Positions 28,793-38,529 of a DNA stretch of 64,000 nucleotides are shown in pieces. How positions within the stretch are numbered: the stretch's first letter is position 1; every line of letters starts with the position of its first letter. The translations under genes and the position numbers were made by a program. The notes under the pieces are model-generated. The model saw nothing but the letters and a program-made list of their open reading frames with translations, did no database searches and was not told the origin of the DNA. The DNA is taken from NCBI RefSeq assembly GCF_009649685.1, contig NZ_WJPK01000005.1, positions 202,112 to 266,111 of the forward strand, read 5' to 3'. This DNA comes from Flavobacteriaceae bacterium EG-1. Lineage in GTDB: Bacteria > Bacteroidota > Bacteroidia > Flavobacteriales > Flavobacteriaceae.

Positions 28793-30166
28793 ATGAAAAC
28801 CAAAGTAACGGCGGTATTTGATATTGGTAAGACCAACAAGAAGTTTTTCCTTTTTGATTCGGACCTACAAGAAGTATATCGTGAATATGTGCGTTTTGAT
28901 GAAATTACCGATGAAAATGGTTGTCCTACAGAAAATCTTGAGGCCATAGAAAACTGGTCAAAAGAAGTTTTTAATAGAATGATAAATGCTTCCGAATTTG
29001 ACATCGTTGCACTTAACTTTTCCTGTTATGGAGCAAGCTTGGTGCATATAGACGAAAATGGAAAACCGCTTACTCCCTTATATAATTATTTGAAACCTTT
29101 GGAAGAAGATATTTATAACTCTTTTTATGCTACATATGGCCCGGAAAATGAAATTTCTAGGATAACCGGTTCACCAAGATTGGGTATGCTTAATAGCGGA
29201 ATGCAATTGTTCTGGTTGAAATATACAAAACCAGAAATATTTCGAAAAATTAAATATTCGCTACATCTACCGCAATATCTGAGTTACTTATTTACAGGTA
29301 TTCCAGTAAGTGAATATACTAGCATAGGTTGTCATACCCTACTGTGGGATTACGAAAAGAAAGATTATCACAATTGGGTATATCAAGAAAAAATAGATAA
29401 AAAGTTACCTTCTATTGTTGCTTCTAGAGAAACAACCCCGATAAATTACAATGGAAAAACGATTCAAATAGGTCCTGGTGTACACGATAGTTCGTCAGCA
29501 CTTTTACCCTATATTCGAAGTATAACCAAACCTTTTTTATTAGTATCTACTGGAACTTGGAGTATCTCAATAAATCCTTTTAACAAAAACATGCTAACCT
29601 CAAATGATATTCAAAATGACGGGCTTTTTAACATGCGAATCGATGGCAGCCCAGTAAAAGTCTCACGATTGTTTCTTGGCAATGAATATAAAATTCAGAT
29701 TCAAATTTTAGCTCAACATTTCAAAGTACCAGAAGATTACCATAAGACTGTTTCATTCAATCAAAATACTTTTTTTGAAATCAAAAAAGACTTTGTACCA
29801 ATGTTCAAATGGTCGAGTATCACTACGAAAGATATGCCTGAAGAAACTAAATTGACTTATGATAAATTTGAACATGCATATCATCAACTAATGTTAGAAT
29901 TAGTTTTATTGCAAGTTAAAAGTATAAAAGCAGCCATTGGAAATGAAAAAATAGATCGTCTTTATATAGATGGAGGTTTTAGCGACAATGAAGTATATAT
30001 TCAACTGCTTTCGCAACATTTATACAATATGAAATTAAGAACTACAGATTCATCATTAGGGTCTGCCTTAGGCGCTGCTCTAGTAATTTCAGACATCACC
30101 CTAGAACCTAAGTTCTTAAAAAAAAACTATTCCTTAAAAAAACATAGGCCTTCAAAATCTAAATAA
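28793..30166 (+). CDS. FGGY-family carbohydrate kinase, probably L-rhamnulokinase
   Basis: 457 residues. The N-terminal phosphate-binding motif F-D-I-G-K-T-N-K-K, the central G-P-G-V-H-D-S-S-S-A-L and the C-terminal D-G-G-F-S-D-N signature place it in the FGGY family. By context it phosphorylates L-rhamnulose with ATP to L-rhamnulose-1-phosphate, the substrate of the fused aldolase. It starts 8 bp after the isomerase and ends 6 bp before the LldD-like gene. Sequence alone does not separate it from a fuculokinase; the pathway context decides. Confidence 0.88.
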   Translation: MKTKVTAVFDIGKTNKKFFLFDSDLQEVYREYVRFDEITDENGCPTENLEAIENWSKEVFNRMINASEFDIVALNFSCYGASLVHIDENGKPLTPLYNYLKPLEEDIYNSFYATYGPENEISRITGSPRLGMLNSGMQLFWLKYTKPEIFRKIKYSLHLPQYLSYLFTGIPVSEYTSIGCHTLLWDYEKKDYHNWVYQEKIDKKLPSIVASRETTPINYNGKTIQIGPGVHDSSSALLPYIRSITKPFLLVSTGTWSISINPFNKNMLTSNDIQNDGLFNMRIDGSPVKVSRLFLGNEYKIQIQILAQHFKVPEDYHKTVSFNQNTFFEIKKDFVPMFKWSSITTKDMPEETKLTYDKFEHAYHQLMLELVLLQVKSIKAAIGNEKIDRLYIDGGFSDNEVYIQLLSQHLYNMKLRTTDSSLGSALGAALVISDITLEPKFLKKNYSLKKHRPSKSK

Positions 30167-30172
30167 TATCAA

Positions 30173-31321
30173 ATGGCTAAAGAATTCATTTCTGATTACC
30201 CATCCATGGACGATTTGAGAAATAAAGCCATGCGCCGAATTCCTAAATTTGCTTTTGAATATTTAGATGGAGGTTGTAATGAAGATGTCAGTATTTCTCG
30301 TAATACATCGGAAATAAGAGATATACAATTACAACCTAGATATCTACGAAATAATGGCACTACATCAACGAAGACCAAAGTTCTTGGTATGGAATACGAT
30401 GCTCCATTTGGTATTGCACCTGTAGGGCTTCAAGGGCTCATGTGGCCTAATTCTCCTGAAATTTTAGCAAAATCAGCTTTTAAACATAACATTCCATTTA
30501 TTCTGAGTACGGTAACCACAATGAGTATTGAACGTTCATGTGAGTTAACAGAAGGCAATGCTTGGTTTCAATTGTACAACCCAGTAGACGATGCTATAAG
30601 AGATGACATAATTGAGCGAGCTAATGTGGCAGGCTGCCCCGTACTTGTATTATTGTGTGATGTTCCAACATTTGGATATCGTCCACGAGATTTTAGAAAT
30701 GGATTAGCGCTTCCACCAAAAATGACTGTCGCTAATATTCTTCAAATTTTAGGAAAACCGACTTGGGCCTTAAACACTTTAAAATATGGCCAACCTACAT
30801 TTGAAACCCTAAAACCATATACCCCAGAAGGACTCGATTTAAAACAGCTTGGAGCCTTTATGGATAAAACATTCTCAGGTAAATTAAACGAAGAAAAAAT
30901 TAAACCTATTCGCGATAAGTGGAAAGGAAAACTTGTTTTAAAAGGGGTCGCCTCGGAACAAGATACACAAGATGCTATTCGAATGGGTTTCGATGGTATT
31001 ATAGTTTCCAATCATGGTGGCAGACAGTTAGATGCCGCCCAATCCACAATAAATTCTCTTGCAGAAATTGTCACAAAATATAGCAATCAGATAGAAATAA
31101 TGATGGATAGTGGTTTGCGTTCGGGTCCAGATATTGCACGTACCATGGCAAGTGGTGCAAAATTTACTTTTATGGGAAGGTCATTTTTATATGGATGTGG
31201 AGCCTTGGGTAAAAAAGGTGGCGACCATACTATATCTATGCTGAAAACACAATTTAAGCAAGTTATGGACCAATTGTGTTGTGAACGGGTAGAAGACCTA
31301 CCAAAACATTTGATAAAATAA
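30173..31321 (+). CDS. FMN-dependent alpha-hydroxy-acid dehydrogenase, LldD-like
   Basis: 382 residues of the lactate/glycolate oxidase family. Y-L-D-G-G near residue 25, the FMN-contact region P-F-G-I-A-P-V-G and the catalytic S-N-H-G-G-R-Q-L-D with H281 are clear; D-S-G-L-R-S-G-P-D and F-M-G-R-S-F close the FMN site. In this operon the likely substrate is L-lactate made by the dehydrogenase half of the first enzyme, giving pyruvate, with electrons passed to quinone or cytochrome. The gene is 6 bp after the kinase and 15 bp before the permease. Confidence 0.9.
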   Translation: MAKEFISDYPSMDDLRNKAMRRIPKFAFEYLDGGCNEDVSISRNTSEIRDIQLQPRYLRNNGTTSTKTKVLGMEYDAPFGIAPVGLQGLMWPNSPEILAKSAFKHNIPFILSTVTTMSIERSCELTEGNAWFQLYNPVDDAIRDDIIERANVAGCPVLVLLCDVPTFGYRPRDFRNGLALPPKMTVANILQILGKPTWALNTLKYGQPTFETLKPYTPEGLDLKQLGAFMDKTFSGKLNEEKIKPIRDKWKGKLVLKGVASEQDTQDAIRMGFDGIIVSNHGGRQLDAAQSTINSLAEIVTKYSNQIEIMMDSGLRSGPDIARTMASGAKFTFMGRSFLYGCGALGKKGGDHTISMLKTQFKQVMDQLCCERVEDLPKHLIK

Positions 31322-31336
31322 TCAACTACCATACCA

Positions 31337-32752
31337 ATGAGTGAATACAATATTGAACAGGAAATCGAAGAAATAACTGGAGGAGAATTTGAAAGAGAAC
31401 CCGTTCCTCAGTCAAAATTAAAAAGTTGGACAAGTTTTCTTGGAATGTATGCCGGAGAACATGCGGCAGGTACAGAATTTATGATTGGGCCGCTTTTCTT
31501 AACTGCAGGTGTTAGTGCATTTGACCTTATTGTAGGACTCTTATTAGGTAACCTTTTGGCTGTATTAAGTTGGCGTTTTTTAACTGCTGAAATTGCAGTA
31601 AAAAATAGATTGACTTTATATTATCAGCTCGAAAAAATTTGCGGAAAAAAATTAGTGATAGGTTACAATCTGGCCAATGGAATTTTATTTTGCTTTCTTG
31701 CAGGTGCCATGATTACTGTTTCCGCTACAGCCGTAGGGATACCTTTTGATATGGAAATGCCTAAACTGACTGATACTACTCCGAATGGTGCAACGTGGAT
31801 TATTATCGTTGTTATTATCGGTGCAGTCATTTCCTTAATCGCATCAAAAGGATATGATACCGTTTCAAAAGCTGCAAATTGGATGTCTCCAATTATAGTT
31901 CTTGCATTTATCGCATGTGGCGTTGTTGCTTTAAATCAATTGGGAGTTCAAAGTTTTGCAGATTTCTGGAATATTTGGGGTGAAGGTTCCGAACCTTTTC
32001 CAGGTCAAATGAAATATACTTTTTGGCATGTTTTAATTTGGTCTTGGTTTGCGAATGCTGCAATGCATATTGGAATGTCTGATTTATCAGTTTTTAGATT
32101 TGCAAAAAAGGCTAGTTCGGGCTGGACAACTGCAGCTGGCATGTATGTAGGGCACTACATGGCTTGGATTGCTGCTGCCCTACTGTACGCGGTATACGTT
32201 AAATCTCCTGAAGCACAAGCGTTTTTATCAAATGGAGAGGCACCACCAGTAGCACCAGGGCCATTGGCGAATAATGCCATAGGAATATTCGGCATCATTG
32301 CTGTAGTTTTAGCAGGATGGACAACCGCCAACCCAACCATTTACAGAGCAGGATTAGCATTTCAAGCTATTATGCCCAAGGTGTCGACCTTTTGGGTTAC
32401 AATTATTGCAGGTACGGTAGCAACAATTGCTGGATTATTCCCAGCATTTGCAATGAAACTATTAGGCTTTGTAGCACTATATGGGTTTATATTGGCGCCA
32501 TTTGGCGCAGTTATTGTTTTCGAACATTTCTTCTACAAAAAAGCAGGCATAGTAAAGAACTATGCGGAAGTAGCACATATAAAATTCAACAAGTCCGTAT
32601 TCTTAGCTTGGGCTATTAGCTTTGGACTGTTCTATTTTATATCAATTCAGTTTGATGTTTTTCTTTCGTTTGTGACTTTGCCAGCTTGGTTACTATGCGG
32701 AATACTATTCTTGATTTTTAGTAAATCATTTCAGAAAATAAAATCAAAATAA
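31337..32752 (+). CDS. NCS1-family permease, candidate rhamnose transporter
   Basis: 471 residues, about 12 hydrophobic segments. The sequence resembles the nucleobase:cation symporter-1 (purine-cytosine permease) family, with a short charged N-terminus and F-M-I-G-P-L-F-L-T-A-G in the first helix. It shows no similarity I can see to RhaT, fucose permeases or MFS sugar carriers. As the last gene of the rhamnose operon and the only transporter in it, it is a candidate for L-rhamnose (or a rhamnose-containing small sugar) uptake across the inner membrane. The family call is good; the substrate is inferred. Confidence 0.82.
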   Translation: MSEYNIEQEIEEITGGEFEREPVPQSKLKSWTSFLGMYAGEHAAGTEFMIGPLFLTAGVSAFDLIVGLLLGNLLAVLSWRFLTAEIAVKNRLTLYYQLEKICGKKLVIGYNLANGILFCFLAGAMITVSATAVGIPFDMEMPKLTDTTPNGATWIIIVVIIGAVISLIASKGYDTVSKAANWMSPIIVLAFIACGVVALNQLGVQSFADFWNIWGEGSEPFPGQMKYTFWHVLIWSWFANAAMHIGMSDLSVFRFAKKASSGWTTAAGMYVGHYMAWIAAALLYAVYVKSPEAQAFLSNGEAPPVAPGPLANNAIGIFGIIAVVLAGWTTANPTIYRAGLAFQAIMPKVSTFWVTIIAGTVATIAGLFPAFAMKLLGFVALYGFILAPFGAVIVFEHFFYKKAGIVKNYAEVAHIKFNKSVFLAWAISFGLFYFISIQFDVFLSFVTLPAWLLCGILFLIFSKSFQKIKSK

Positions 32753-32879
32753 TAAGATAAAATAATTTTATTGCCACATATAGAAGTTCCAAAACAATAT
32801 AATGCTTACTTAGCATAATAATATAAATTTATTCGGATTAGTAAATGATAATCGTCATTGTCTTCGGTTTACTGGTGAT

Positions 32880-32910
32880 GTAATTTTAGCGGAACAGCTA
32901 AATCTATTAC
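32880..32910 (+). repeat. Hairpin just before the ClbS/DfsB-like gene
   Basis: GTAAT-TTTAGC (32880-32890) pairs with GCTAAA (32897-32902) and, after a 3-nt bulge, ATTAC (32906-32910), ending 2 nt before the ATG at 32913. If transcribed it would cover the ribosome-binding region. A smaller nested stem lies just upstream (32840-32873). Confidence 0.4.
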
Positions 32911-32912
32911 AG

Positions 32913-33407
32913 ATGCCTAGACCCAAAACAAAGGAAGAATTAATTAAGCTAAGTAATGAAAATTACGGCAAGCTCATGAATTATGTTGAAGGTCTACCAA
33001 AAGAAAAATTAACTACAAAATTCCCTAATCACTATCTCAATAGGAATATTCGTGATGTCCTCGCACATTTACGTCATTGGCACTTAATGTTTCTCAAATG
33101 GCACAATGCAGGAATGAATGGTGATAAGCCAGAAATGCCAGCTCCTGGTTATACATGGAGAACAGTACCTGAATTAAACATCATCATAAACAAGAAGTAT
33201 TCAAAAAAAACCCTAAATGAGATTAAGATTTTATTAGAATCAACTTTTAGACAGGTTCAACAAATAATTACTAATCATAATAACAACGAACTTTTTGAGA
33301 AACAAAAATACAAATGGACAGGCACAACTTCAATGGGTTCATATATTGTTTCTGCAACTTCTAGTCACTATGAATGGGCACTAAAGCTCATAAAAAAATG
33401 TATTTAA
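32913..33407 (+). CDS. ClbS/DfsB-family four-helix protein
   Basis: 164 residues, no signal peptide. The pattern M-P-R-P-K-T-K-E-E-L at the start, V-L-A-H-L-R-H-W-H in the middle and a C-terminal S-H-Y-E-W-A-L-K-L-I match the ClbS/DfsB family of DinB-like four-helix bundles. ClbS protects against colibactin, but most members have no known role. It stands alone between the rhamnose operon and the RND operon, and its last 4 bp overlap the end of the converging DUF2892 gene. Confidence 0.8.
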   Translation: MPRPKTKEELIKLSNENYGKLMNYVEGLPKEKLTTKFPNHYLNRNIRDVLAHLRHWHLMFLKWHNAGMNGDKPEMPAPGYTWRTVPELNIIINKKYSKKTLNEIKILLESTFRQVQQIITNHNNNELFEKQKYKWTGTTSMGSYIVSATSSHYEWALKLIKKCI

Positions 33408-33610
33408 ACCTTACAACCGTCACCAGCTTTCTTAACCCCTAACTTCACAAGTATTGTTTCTAACAAACACCACTTAGTAAATGCGGATTGAATTAAATTA
33501 ACACCAATAAAAACGGTAAACCACAACCAATTAATATTTACATACACCGCCATTACCACACTGAACAGTACAAATGCGCCAACAATAACTCTAAAATATG
33601 TATTTAACAT
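33404..33610 (-). CDS. DUF2892-type small membrane protein
   Basis: 68 residues with two hydrophobic helices (about 5-23 and 27-44), then K-W-C-L-L-E-T-I-L-V-K-L-G-V-K-K and a terminal Cys. This is the DUF2892/YgaP-C-terminal form, often found alone or fused to rhodanese domains in sulfur genes. It is the last gene of the TolC-MFP-RND operon and 17 bp after the PII-like gene. Function unknown; a membrane accessory to sulfur handling is plausible. Confidence 0.78.
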   Translation of the reverse strand: MLNTYFRVIVGAFVLFSVVMAVYVNINWLWFTVFIGVNLIQSAFTKWCLLETILVKLGVKKAGDGCKV

Positions 33611-33627
33611 TTTAATTCTTTTTAAGA

Positions 33628-33933
33628 TTAAATCGATTTTTCAATCGGAACAACAACTGCCTTAATAGGGTTATTAGTTTCCATATTTTGATTGAATGTT
33701 TTAATGAGCTCGAAAAGCGTATCAATGTTTTCTTCTTCAGTAAAAGAAAAAAACATACTAGATTCAACACCACTTTTTTTAGCAGGAAACCAGCTAGCTG
33801 TCCGCACTAATGCCGTTGAATTCTTATATCCATCAATCTCGGAGCCACTATAACTCTCAATCTTTGCCTCTTTAAAGAGTAGAAGAATTTCTTTCTCATA
33901 CTCTTCTACGACCGTAACAATAAGTAGTTTCAT
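33628..33933 (-). CDS. Small PII-like (ferredoxin-fold) protein
   Basis: 101 residues from the ATG at 33933; an upstream frame to 33963 adds ten lysine-rich residues and is less likely. The layout (M-K-L-L-I-V-T-V-V, then I-E-S-Y-S-G-S, then F-F-S-F-T, ending K-A-V-V-V-P-I-E) is that of a beta-alpha-beta PII-like or DUF3240-like domain. Proteins of this shape often sit beside RND metal pumps. It directly follows the RND pump gene and could sense or regulate it. Family is a judgement from the pattern. Confidence 0.6.
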   Translation of the reverse strand: MKLLIVTVVEEYEKEILLLFKEAKIESYSGSEIDGYKNSTALVRTASWFPAKKSGVESSMFFSFTEEENIDTLFELIKTFNQNMETNNPIKAVVVPIEKSI

Positions 33934-34015
33934 TTTTTTTATCTTTAATTTCACAGTGCTCATTTGAAACGAATTTCAAGAATAATAATTTCGTGTTTAT
34001 TCATTCTTCAACCCA

Positions 34016-37000
34016 TTACTGAACTACATCAGTTTTACCCTCAGGGGTTAGCGGACTTTCTGGATACTTCCTGCGTTCTATCATATAATACACTAATGGC
34101 ACTACTAATAGTGTTAATACAGTTGACACTATAGTACCGCCCATTAATGAAATTGCTAGTCCTTGAAAAATTGGGTCAAAAAGAATAACGAATGCTCCAA
34201 TAACTACCGTCCCTGCTGTTAATAAAATAGGCGTAGTACGCACTGCACCAGCCTCAATAGCCGCTTGTTTCAGCGGTACACCTTCTGCCAATCTCAGATT
34301 TATAAAATCGATAAGCAATACAGAATTTCTAACCATTATACCTGCTAATGCAATCATACCTATAAAAGACGTTGCTGTAAAAAAAGCTCCCATAATCCAA
34401 TGTCCTAGAATAATTCCGATTAATGATAAGGGTATAGCTACCATCATTACTATTGGTGCTTTAAAATTCTGAAACCAACCTACAATCAAAATATAAATTA
34501 AGATTATGGCTCCCAAAAAAGCTATTCCTAAATCACGAAAAACTTCGAGTGTTATTTGCCATTCACCATCCCATTTAACTGTGTAATCATCTTCAAATTC
34601 GGGCTGTCCAAAATACATTTCATTAATAGCATAACCCTGAGGCAATTTTATTTCTTTTAGCTTTTCTTCCATTCCCAAAATCGCATAAGCCGGACTCTCT
34701 AATTCTCCAGCCATATCTGCCATTACGTACACCACACGTTTTTGATTTTTTCTATAAATACTTTTTGCACCAGTAGTTTTAACGATATCAACCAAATCCG
34801 CAATAGGCACCATAGCACCCTGTTTTGAGGTAACTTTTAATTGCGAAATATCATTAATTGTTGATTTTTCTTTCTCATCTAAAGCTAAAATCAATCCTAC
34901 TTGATTGTTGGCATCCTCATCATACAAATTAGTTATTGGTCTGTTCGAAAGTGCCATATTCATGGTATAGGCAATTTGTTTTGGAGCTACACCATAAAGC
35001 ATTGCTTTTTCTTTGTCTATATTAAATTGATACTCCGTTTGGTCCGCTTCAACCATCCAATCTATATCTACAACATCATCTGTGTTTTTTAATATTTCTT
35101 GTACACTATTCGCTATCTTCATTTGTTCTTGGTAATCAGGACCATAAACTTCGGCCACAATTGTAGACAAAACTGGTGGTCCTGGTGGTACCTCAACTAA
35201 TTTTACATTTGCATTATACTTGGCTGCTATTTTTTGAATATCAGGTCGTAATAATTTTGCTATATCATGGCTTTGTGCAGAACGCTCACCTTTATCAATA
35301 AGATTTACCTGTATATCTGCCATATTACTTCCTCCACGTAAGTCGTAATGCCGAACTAAACCATTAAATGTTATTGGAGCAGAAGTGCCAATATAATTTT
35401 GATAGTTTACAACTTCTGGGTGCGTAGATAAATATTGTGCTATTTCTTTTGCGACCACTCCAGTACGTTCTAGGGTAGTGCCTTCTGGCATATCAATTAC
35501 AACTTGAAATTCATTTTTATTATCAAAAGGCAACATTTTTACAGCCACCGATTTGGTAAAAAACAACACCATTGACCCCATAAGTAACAAAAAGGTAAAC
35601 CCTAAAAACAACCAACGCTTTCTACTATTTTCAATTAATGGTCGTTCAAATTTGTTGTAAATCTTGTAGATATAAGTATCTTCTACAGGCTTTTCTTTCT
35701 TTTCTACTTGTCCCTTTTTCTCCTTTTCCTTTAAAAAAATAAAGCCTAAATATGGTGTAATTGTCAAAGCAACAAATAGGGATAATATCATTGCAATAGA
35801 TGCACCTATAGGCATTGGAGCCATATAAGGACCCATTAAACCAGATACAAATGCCATTGGTAATACCGAAGCGATTACAGTAAAAGTTGCCAATATTGTC
35901 GGGTTCCCAACTTCATTAATTGCATACAATGCCGCTTGCTTAAATGGCAAACGTTTCATTTTAAAATGCCTATGCATATTCTCTGCTATAATAATGGAAT
36001 CATCCACGACAATACCAGTTACGAATACTAGAGCGAAAAGTGTTATTCTATTGAGGGTATAATCTAACATATAATAACTCAATAAGGTCAACGCAAATGT
36101 TATGGGAACTGATAAAAAGACAACCAAACCACCACGCCAACCCATAGCCAACATCACTACAAACGTCACAGCAATTATAGACCCTATAAGGTGCAATAAT
36201 AATTCTGACACTTTATGAGAAGCAGTTTCGCCATAGTTTCTAGTTATTTCTACATTAACATCATTAGGAATTAAAGTTGTTCGTAAATGGGCTACTTTTT
36301 CAATAACAATATCAGCTATTTTCATAGCATCGGCCCCCTTTCTTTTAGCAACTGAAATAGTAACTGCTGGATACTCAGATTTATAATCTGTACTTTTTTC
36401 ACTAGCTTTTCCAAATCCTAAAGACACATAACTTTGGGGTATCTCTGGTCCATCAATAATACTCGCTATTTGTTTTAAGTATATTGGCTTATTCTGTTGC
36501 ACACCCACAACTAAATTTTCAACATCGGTTACCGAGGCCAAAAAGTTACCAGTATTTACTAAAAATTCAGTATCATTTTTATCGAAACTACCAGAACTTA
36601 ATTGGGCATTATTTGCCTTTATCATTTCAGAGACAATTAAAAAATCTAGTCCGCTTGCAGCTAACTTGTCCTTATCTAAAACTACGCGTAATTGACGGTC
36701 TTGATTACCAATCTTATGCGTAATAGCAACGTCATTTACTTTTTTAATCTCACTCTCCAACTCTTGTGCCATTTGGCTTAACTGGTACCCATCATAGTTT
36801 TCGCTCCATAATGTAAATCCTAACATTGGCACGTCATCAATAGCTCGTGTTTTAACCAATGGAAACGTTACGCCTTGCGGCATAATATCCATATGCTTAT
36901 TAATTTCATTATATAATTTCACAAAAGAACGTTCAATATCTTCACCTACATAAAACTGTACGATTACCATACCTTGTTCTTTCATCGCTGTAGAATACAC

Positions 37001-37252
37001 ATATTCTACCCCTTTAATGTTCGAGATTAATTTCTCTAATGGTTTTATCACACGTGATTCTACTTCGTTAGGACTCGCACCTGGATAACCCACAAAAATA
37101 TCTGCCATTGGAACATCAATCTGAGGCTCTTCTTCTCTTGGGATAAGAAACGAACTGTATACCCCAATGACCATAAAAACAATCATTAAAAGCACCGTTA
37201 ATTTACTGCCTATAAACATCTTGGCAATCTTGCCTGCTAAACCTTCCTTCAT
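34016..37252 (-). CDS. RND efflux transporter, inner-membrane pump
   Basis: 1078 residues of the AcrB/HAE1 superfamily. The hallmark E-E-E-P-Q-I-D-V-P follows helix 1, and helix 4 carries the proton-relay D-D in V-V-D-D-S-I-I-I-A-E-N; two large periplasmic domains and 12 membrane helices are visible. It works with the adaptor and TolC genes upstream in the same operon. The operon promoter carries the sulfide-island operator, so the exported substrate may be a sulfur species, a metal or a toxic by-product; the pump sequence itself does not tell which. Confidence 0.94.
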   Translation of the reverse strand: MKEGLAGKIAKMFIGSKLTVLLMIVFMVIGVYSSFLIPREEEPQIDVPMADIFVGYPGASPNEVESRVIKPLEKLISNIKGVEYVYSTAMKEQGMVIVQFYVGEDIERSFVKLYNEINKHMDIMPQGVTFPLVKTRAIDDVPMLGFTLWSENYDGYQLSQMAQELESEIKKVNDVAITHKIGNQDRQLRVVLDKDKLAASGLDFLIVSEMIKANNAQLSSGSFDKNDTEFLVNTGNFLASVTDVENLVVGVQQNKPIYLKQIASIIDGPEIPQSYVSLGFGKASEKSTDYKSEYPAVTISVAKRKGADAMKIADIVIEKVAHLRTTLIPNDVNVEITRNYGETASHKVSELLLHLIGSIIAVTFVVMLAMGWRGGLVVFLSVPITFALTLLSYYMLDYTLNRITLFALVFVTGIVVDDSIIIAENMHRHFKMKRLPFKQAALYAINEVGNPTILATFTVIASVLPMAFVSGLMGPYMAPMPIGASIAMILSLFVALTITPYLGFIFLKEKEKKGQVEKKEKPVEDTYIYKIYNKFERPLIENSRKRWLFLGFTFLLLMGSMVLFFTKSVAVKMLPFDNKNEFQVVIDMPEGTTLERTGVVAKEIAQYLSTHPEVVNYQNYIGTSAPITFNGLVRHYDLRGGSNMADIQVNLIDKGERSAQSHDIAKLLRPDIQKIAAKYNANVKLVEVPPGPPVLSTIVAEVYGPDYQEQMKIANSVQEILKNTDDVVDIDWMVEADQTEYQFNIDKEKAMLYGVAPKQIAYTMNMALSNRPITNLYDEDANNQVGLILALDEKEKSTINDISQLKVTSKQGAMVPIADLVDIVKTTGAKSIYRKNQKRVVYVMADMAGELESPAYAILGMEEKLKEIKLPQGYAINEMYFGQPEFEDDYTVKWDGEWQITLEVFRDLGIAFLGAIILIYILIVGWFQNFKAPIVMMVAIPLSLIGIILGHWIMGAFFTATSFIGMIALAGIMVRNSVLLIDFINLRLAEGVPLKQAAIEAGAVRTTPILLTAGTVVIGAFVILFDPIFQGLAISLMGGTIVSTVLTLLVVPLVYYMIERRKYPESPLTPEGKTDVVQ

Positions 37253-37358
37253 TCTTTCTTGTTATTTTATTTAGGCGTATCGCCTGGCTTTTCACTTTTA
37301 CTAATCGTTGCCCATTAGCTGTTACGGAGGAACCTTTCAATCCCTAAGGCAGACTTGA

Positions 37359-38441
37359 TTATTGATTAGCTATTTTAGCACCATTGAATAATTTTCCTTC
37401 CGCCGAAACTATATACTGCTCATTAGCAGACAGTCCAGACAACACTTCTACTTTATCACCATTGGTTCGCCCTAAACGTAACCAACGTAACAAAGCTGTA
37501 TTGCTTTGACTCACTGTATAAACTCCTGTTAATTGTCCATTATGCACAACCGCTTCAATCGGTATCATAACCGATGAAATTTTGGTTTTGCTTGTTATTG
37601 GAAATTTCACCGTAGCATACATACCCGATAATATTTGTGCATCTGACTTTTCTAAAACTACTTTTACTAAATATTGCCCACCTGTATTTTTAGATGAAGT
37701 ACTTACTTCAGTCACCTTTCCTTTGATATTTTGTTGTAGCGCCTTAATTTGAACTGTAACTTCTGTGTTGCTTTTTATGTCAAGTATTTCTGATTCCGGA
37801 ACAAGTGCCAAAACCTGGTATTGTCCCGGCGATTCCACTTCCAATAATGGCATACCAGGATTAGCCATATCACCAGCATTAATGAATTTATTAGTTACGA
37901 CTCCTGAAAAAGGTGCACGTATGTTGGCATAACCCATTTGTGCATTAGCACCATTTTTCATCTGTTTAGCTGACTCTAAACGGGCTTTTGCCATATTATA
38001 ATTAGCTGTAATGTCATCTAACTCTTTTTGCGAAGCACTATTTTTTTGAAATAAAATTGTAAATCGATTAAAGTCTTTTTCAGCATTTGTGAATGCTGCC
38101 TCTGCTTCTAATATACTAGCATTTACCTGGGCTAATTTGGCAGAAACATCTGCATTATTAACACTCATTAATAACTGTCCGTTTTGCACTTTATCACCTA
38201 CCTTAACATAAATCTTATCTACATAACCCATCATTCGTGTACTAATATTGGCACTTTTTGTCGCCTCTATTTTACCGCTAACTGATAAATTAGAACTGCC
38301 ATTATCCTCAGAAACAGTGTTAACCACAACGGTAACCGCGGGGGAATTATCAGCTACTGTTTTCTTTTCATTACTACTACAACTAGTTATGATTAATGTG
38401 GCACCAAATATTGCCATTATTATGTATTTTCTATTTTTCAT
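37359..38441 (-). CDS. RND periplasmic adaptor (membrane fusion protein), lipoprotein
   Basis: 360 residues. A lipoprotein signal ends in I-I-T-S-C-S-S (C21). Then come the lipoyl/hairpin region (G-D-K-V-Q-N-G-Q-L-L), a short coiled coil (about 100-165), the returning lipoyl half (I-R-A-P-F-S-G-V-V) and beta-barrel domains. It links the RND pump to TolC. It lies 88 bp after the TolC gene and 106 bp before the pump gene, all on one transcript. Confidence 0.93.
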   Translation of the reverse strand: MKNRKYIIMAIFGATLIITSCSSNEKKTVADNSPAVTVVVNTVSEDNGSSNLSVSGKIEATKSANISTRMMGYVDKIYVKVGDKVQNGQLLMSVNNADVSAKLAQVNASILEAEAAFTNAEKDFNRFTILFQKNSASQKELDDITANYNMAKARLESAKQMKNGANAQMGYANIRAPFSGVVTNKFINAGDMANPGMPLLEVESPGQYQVLALVPESEILDIKSNTEVTVQIKALQQNIKGKVTEVSTSSKNTGGQYLVKVVLEKSDAQILSGMYATVKFPITSKTKISSVMIPIEAVVHNGQLTGVYTVSQSNTALLRWLRLGRTNGDKVEVLSGLSANEQYIVSAEGKLFNGAKIANQ

Positions 38442-38529
38442 TGTTAACTACTTTTTAATACTATTTCGGTCAAAATGGAAATCTTATATTTTTTTTCAAT
38501 CTTTTTCACTAAATAATTACTGTTCTATG

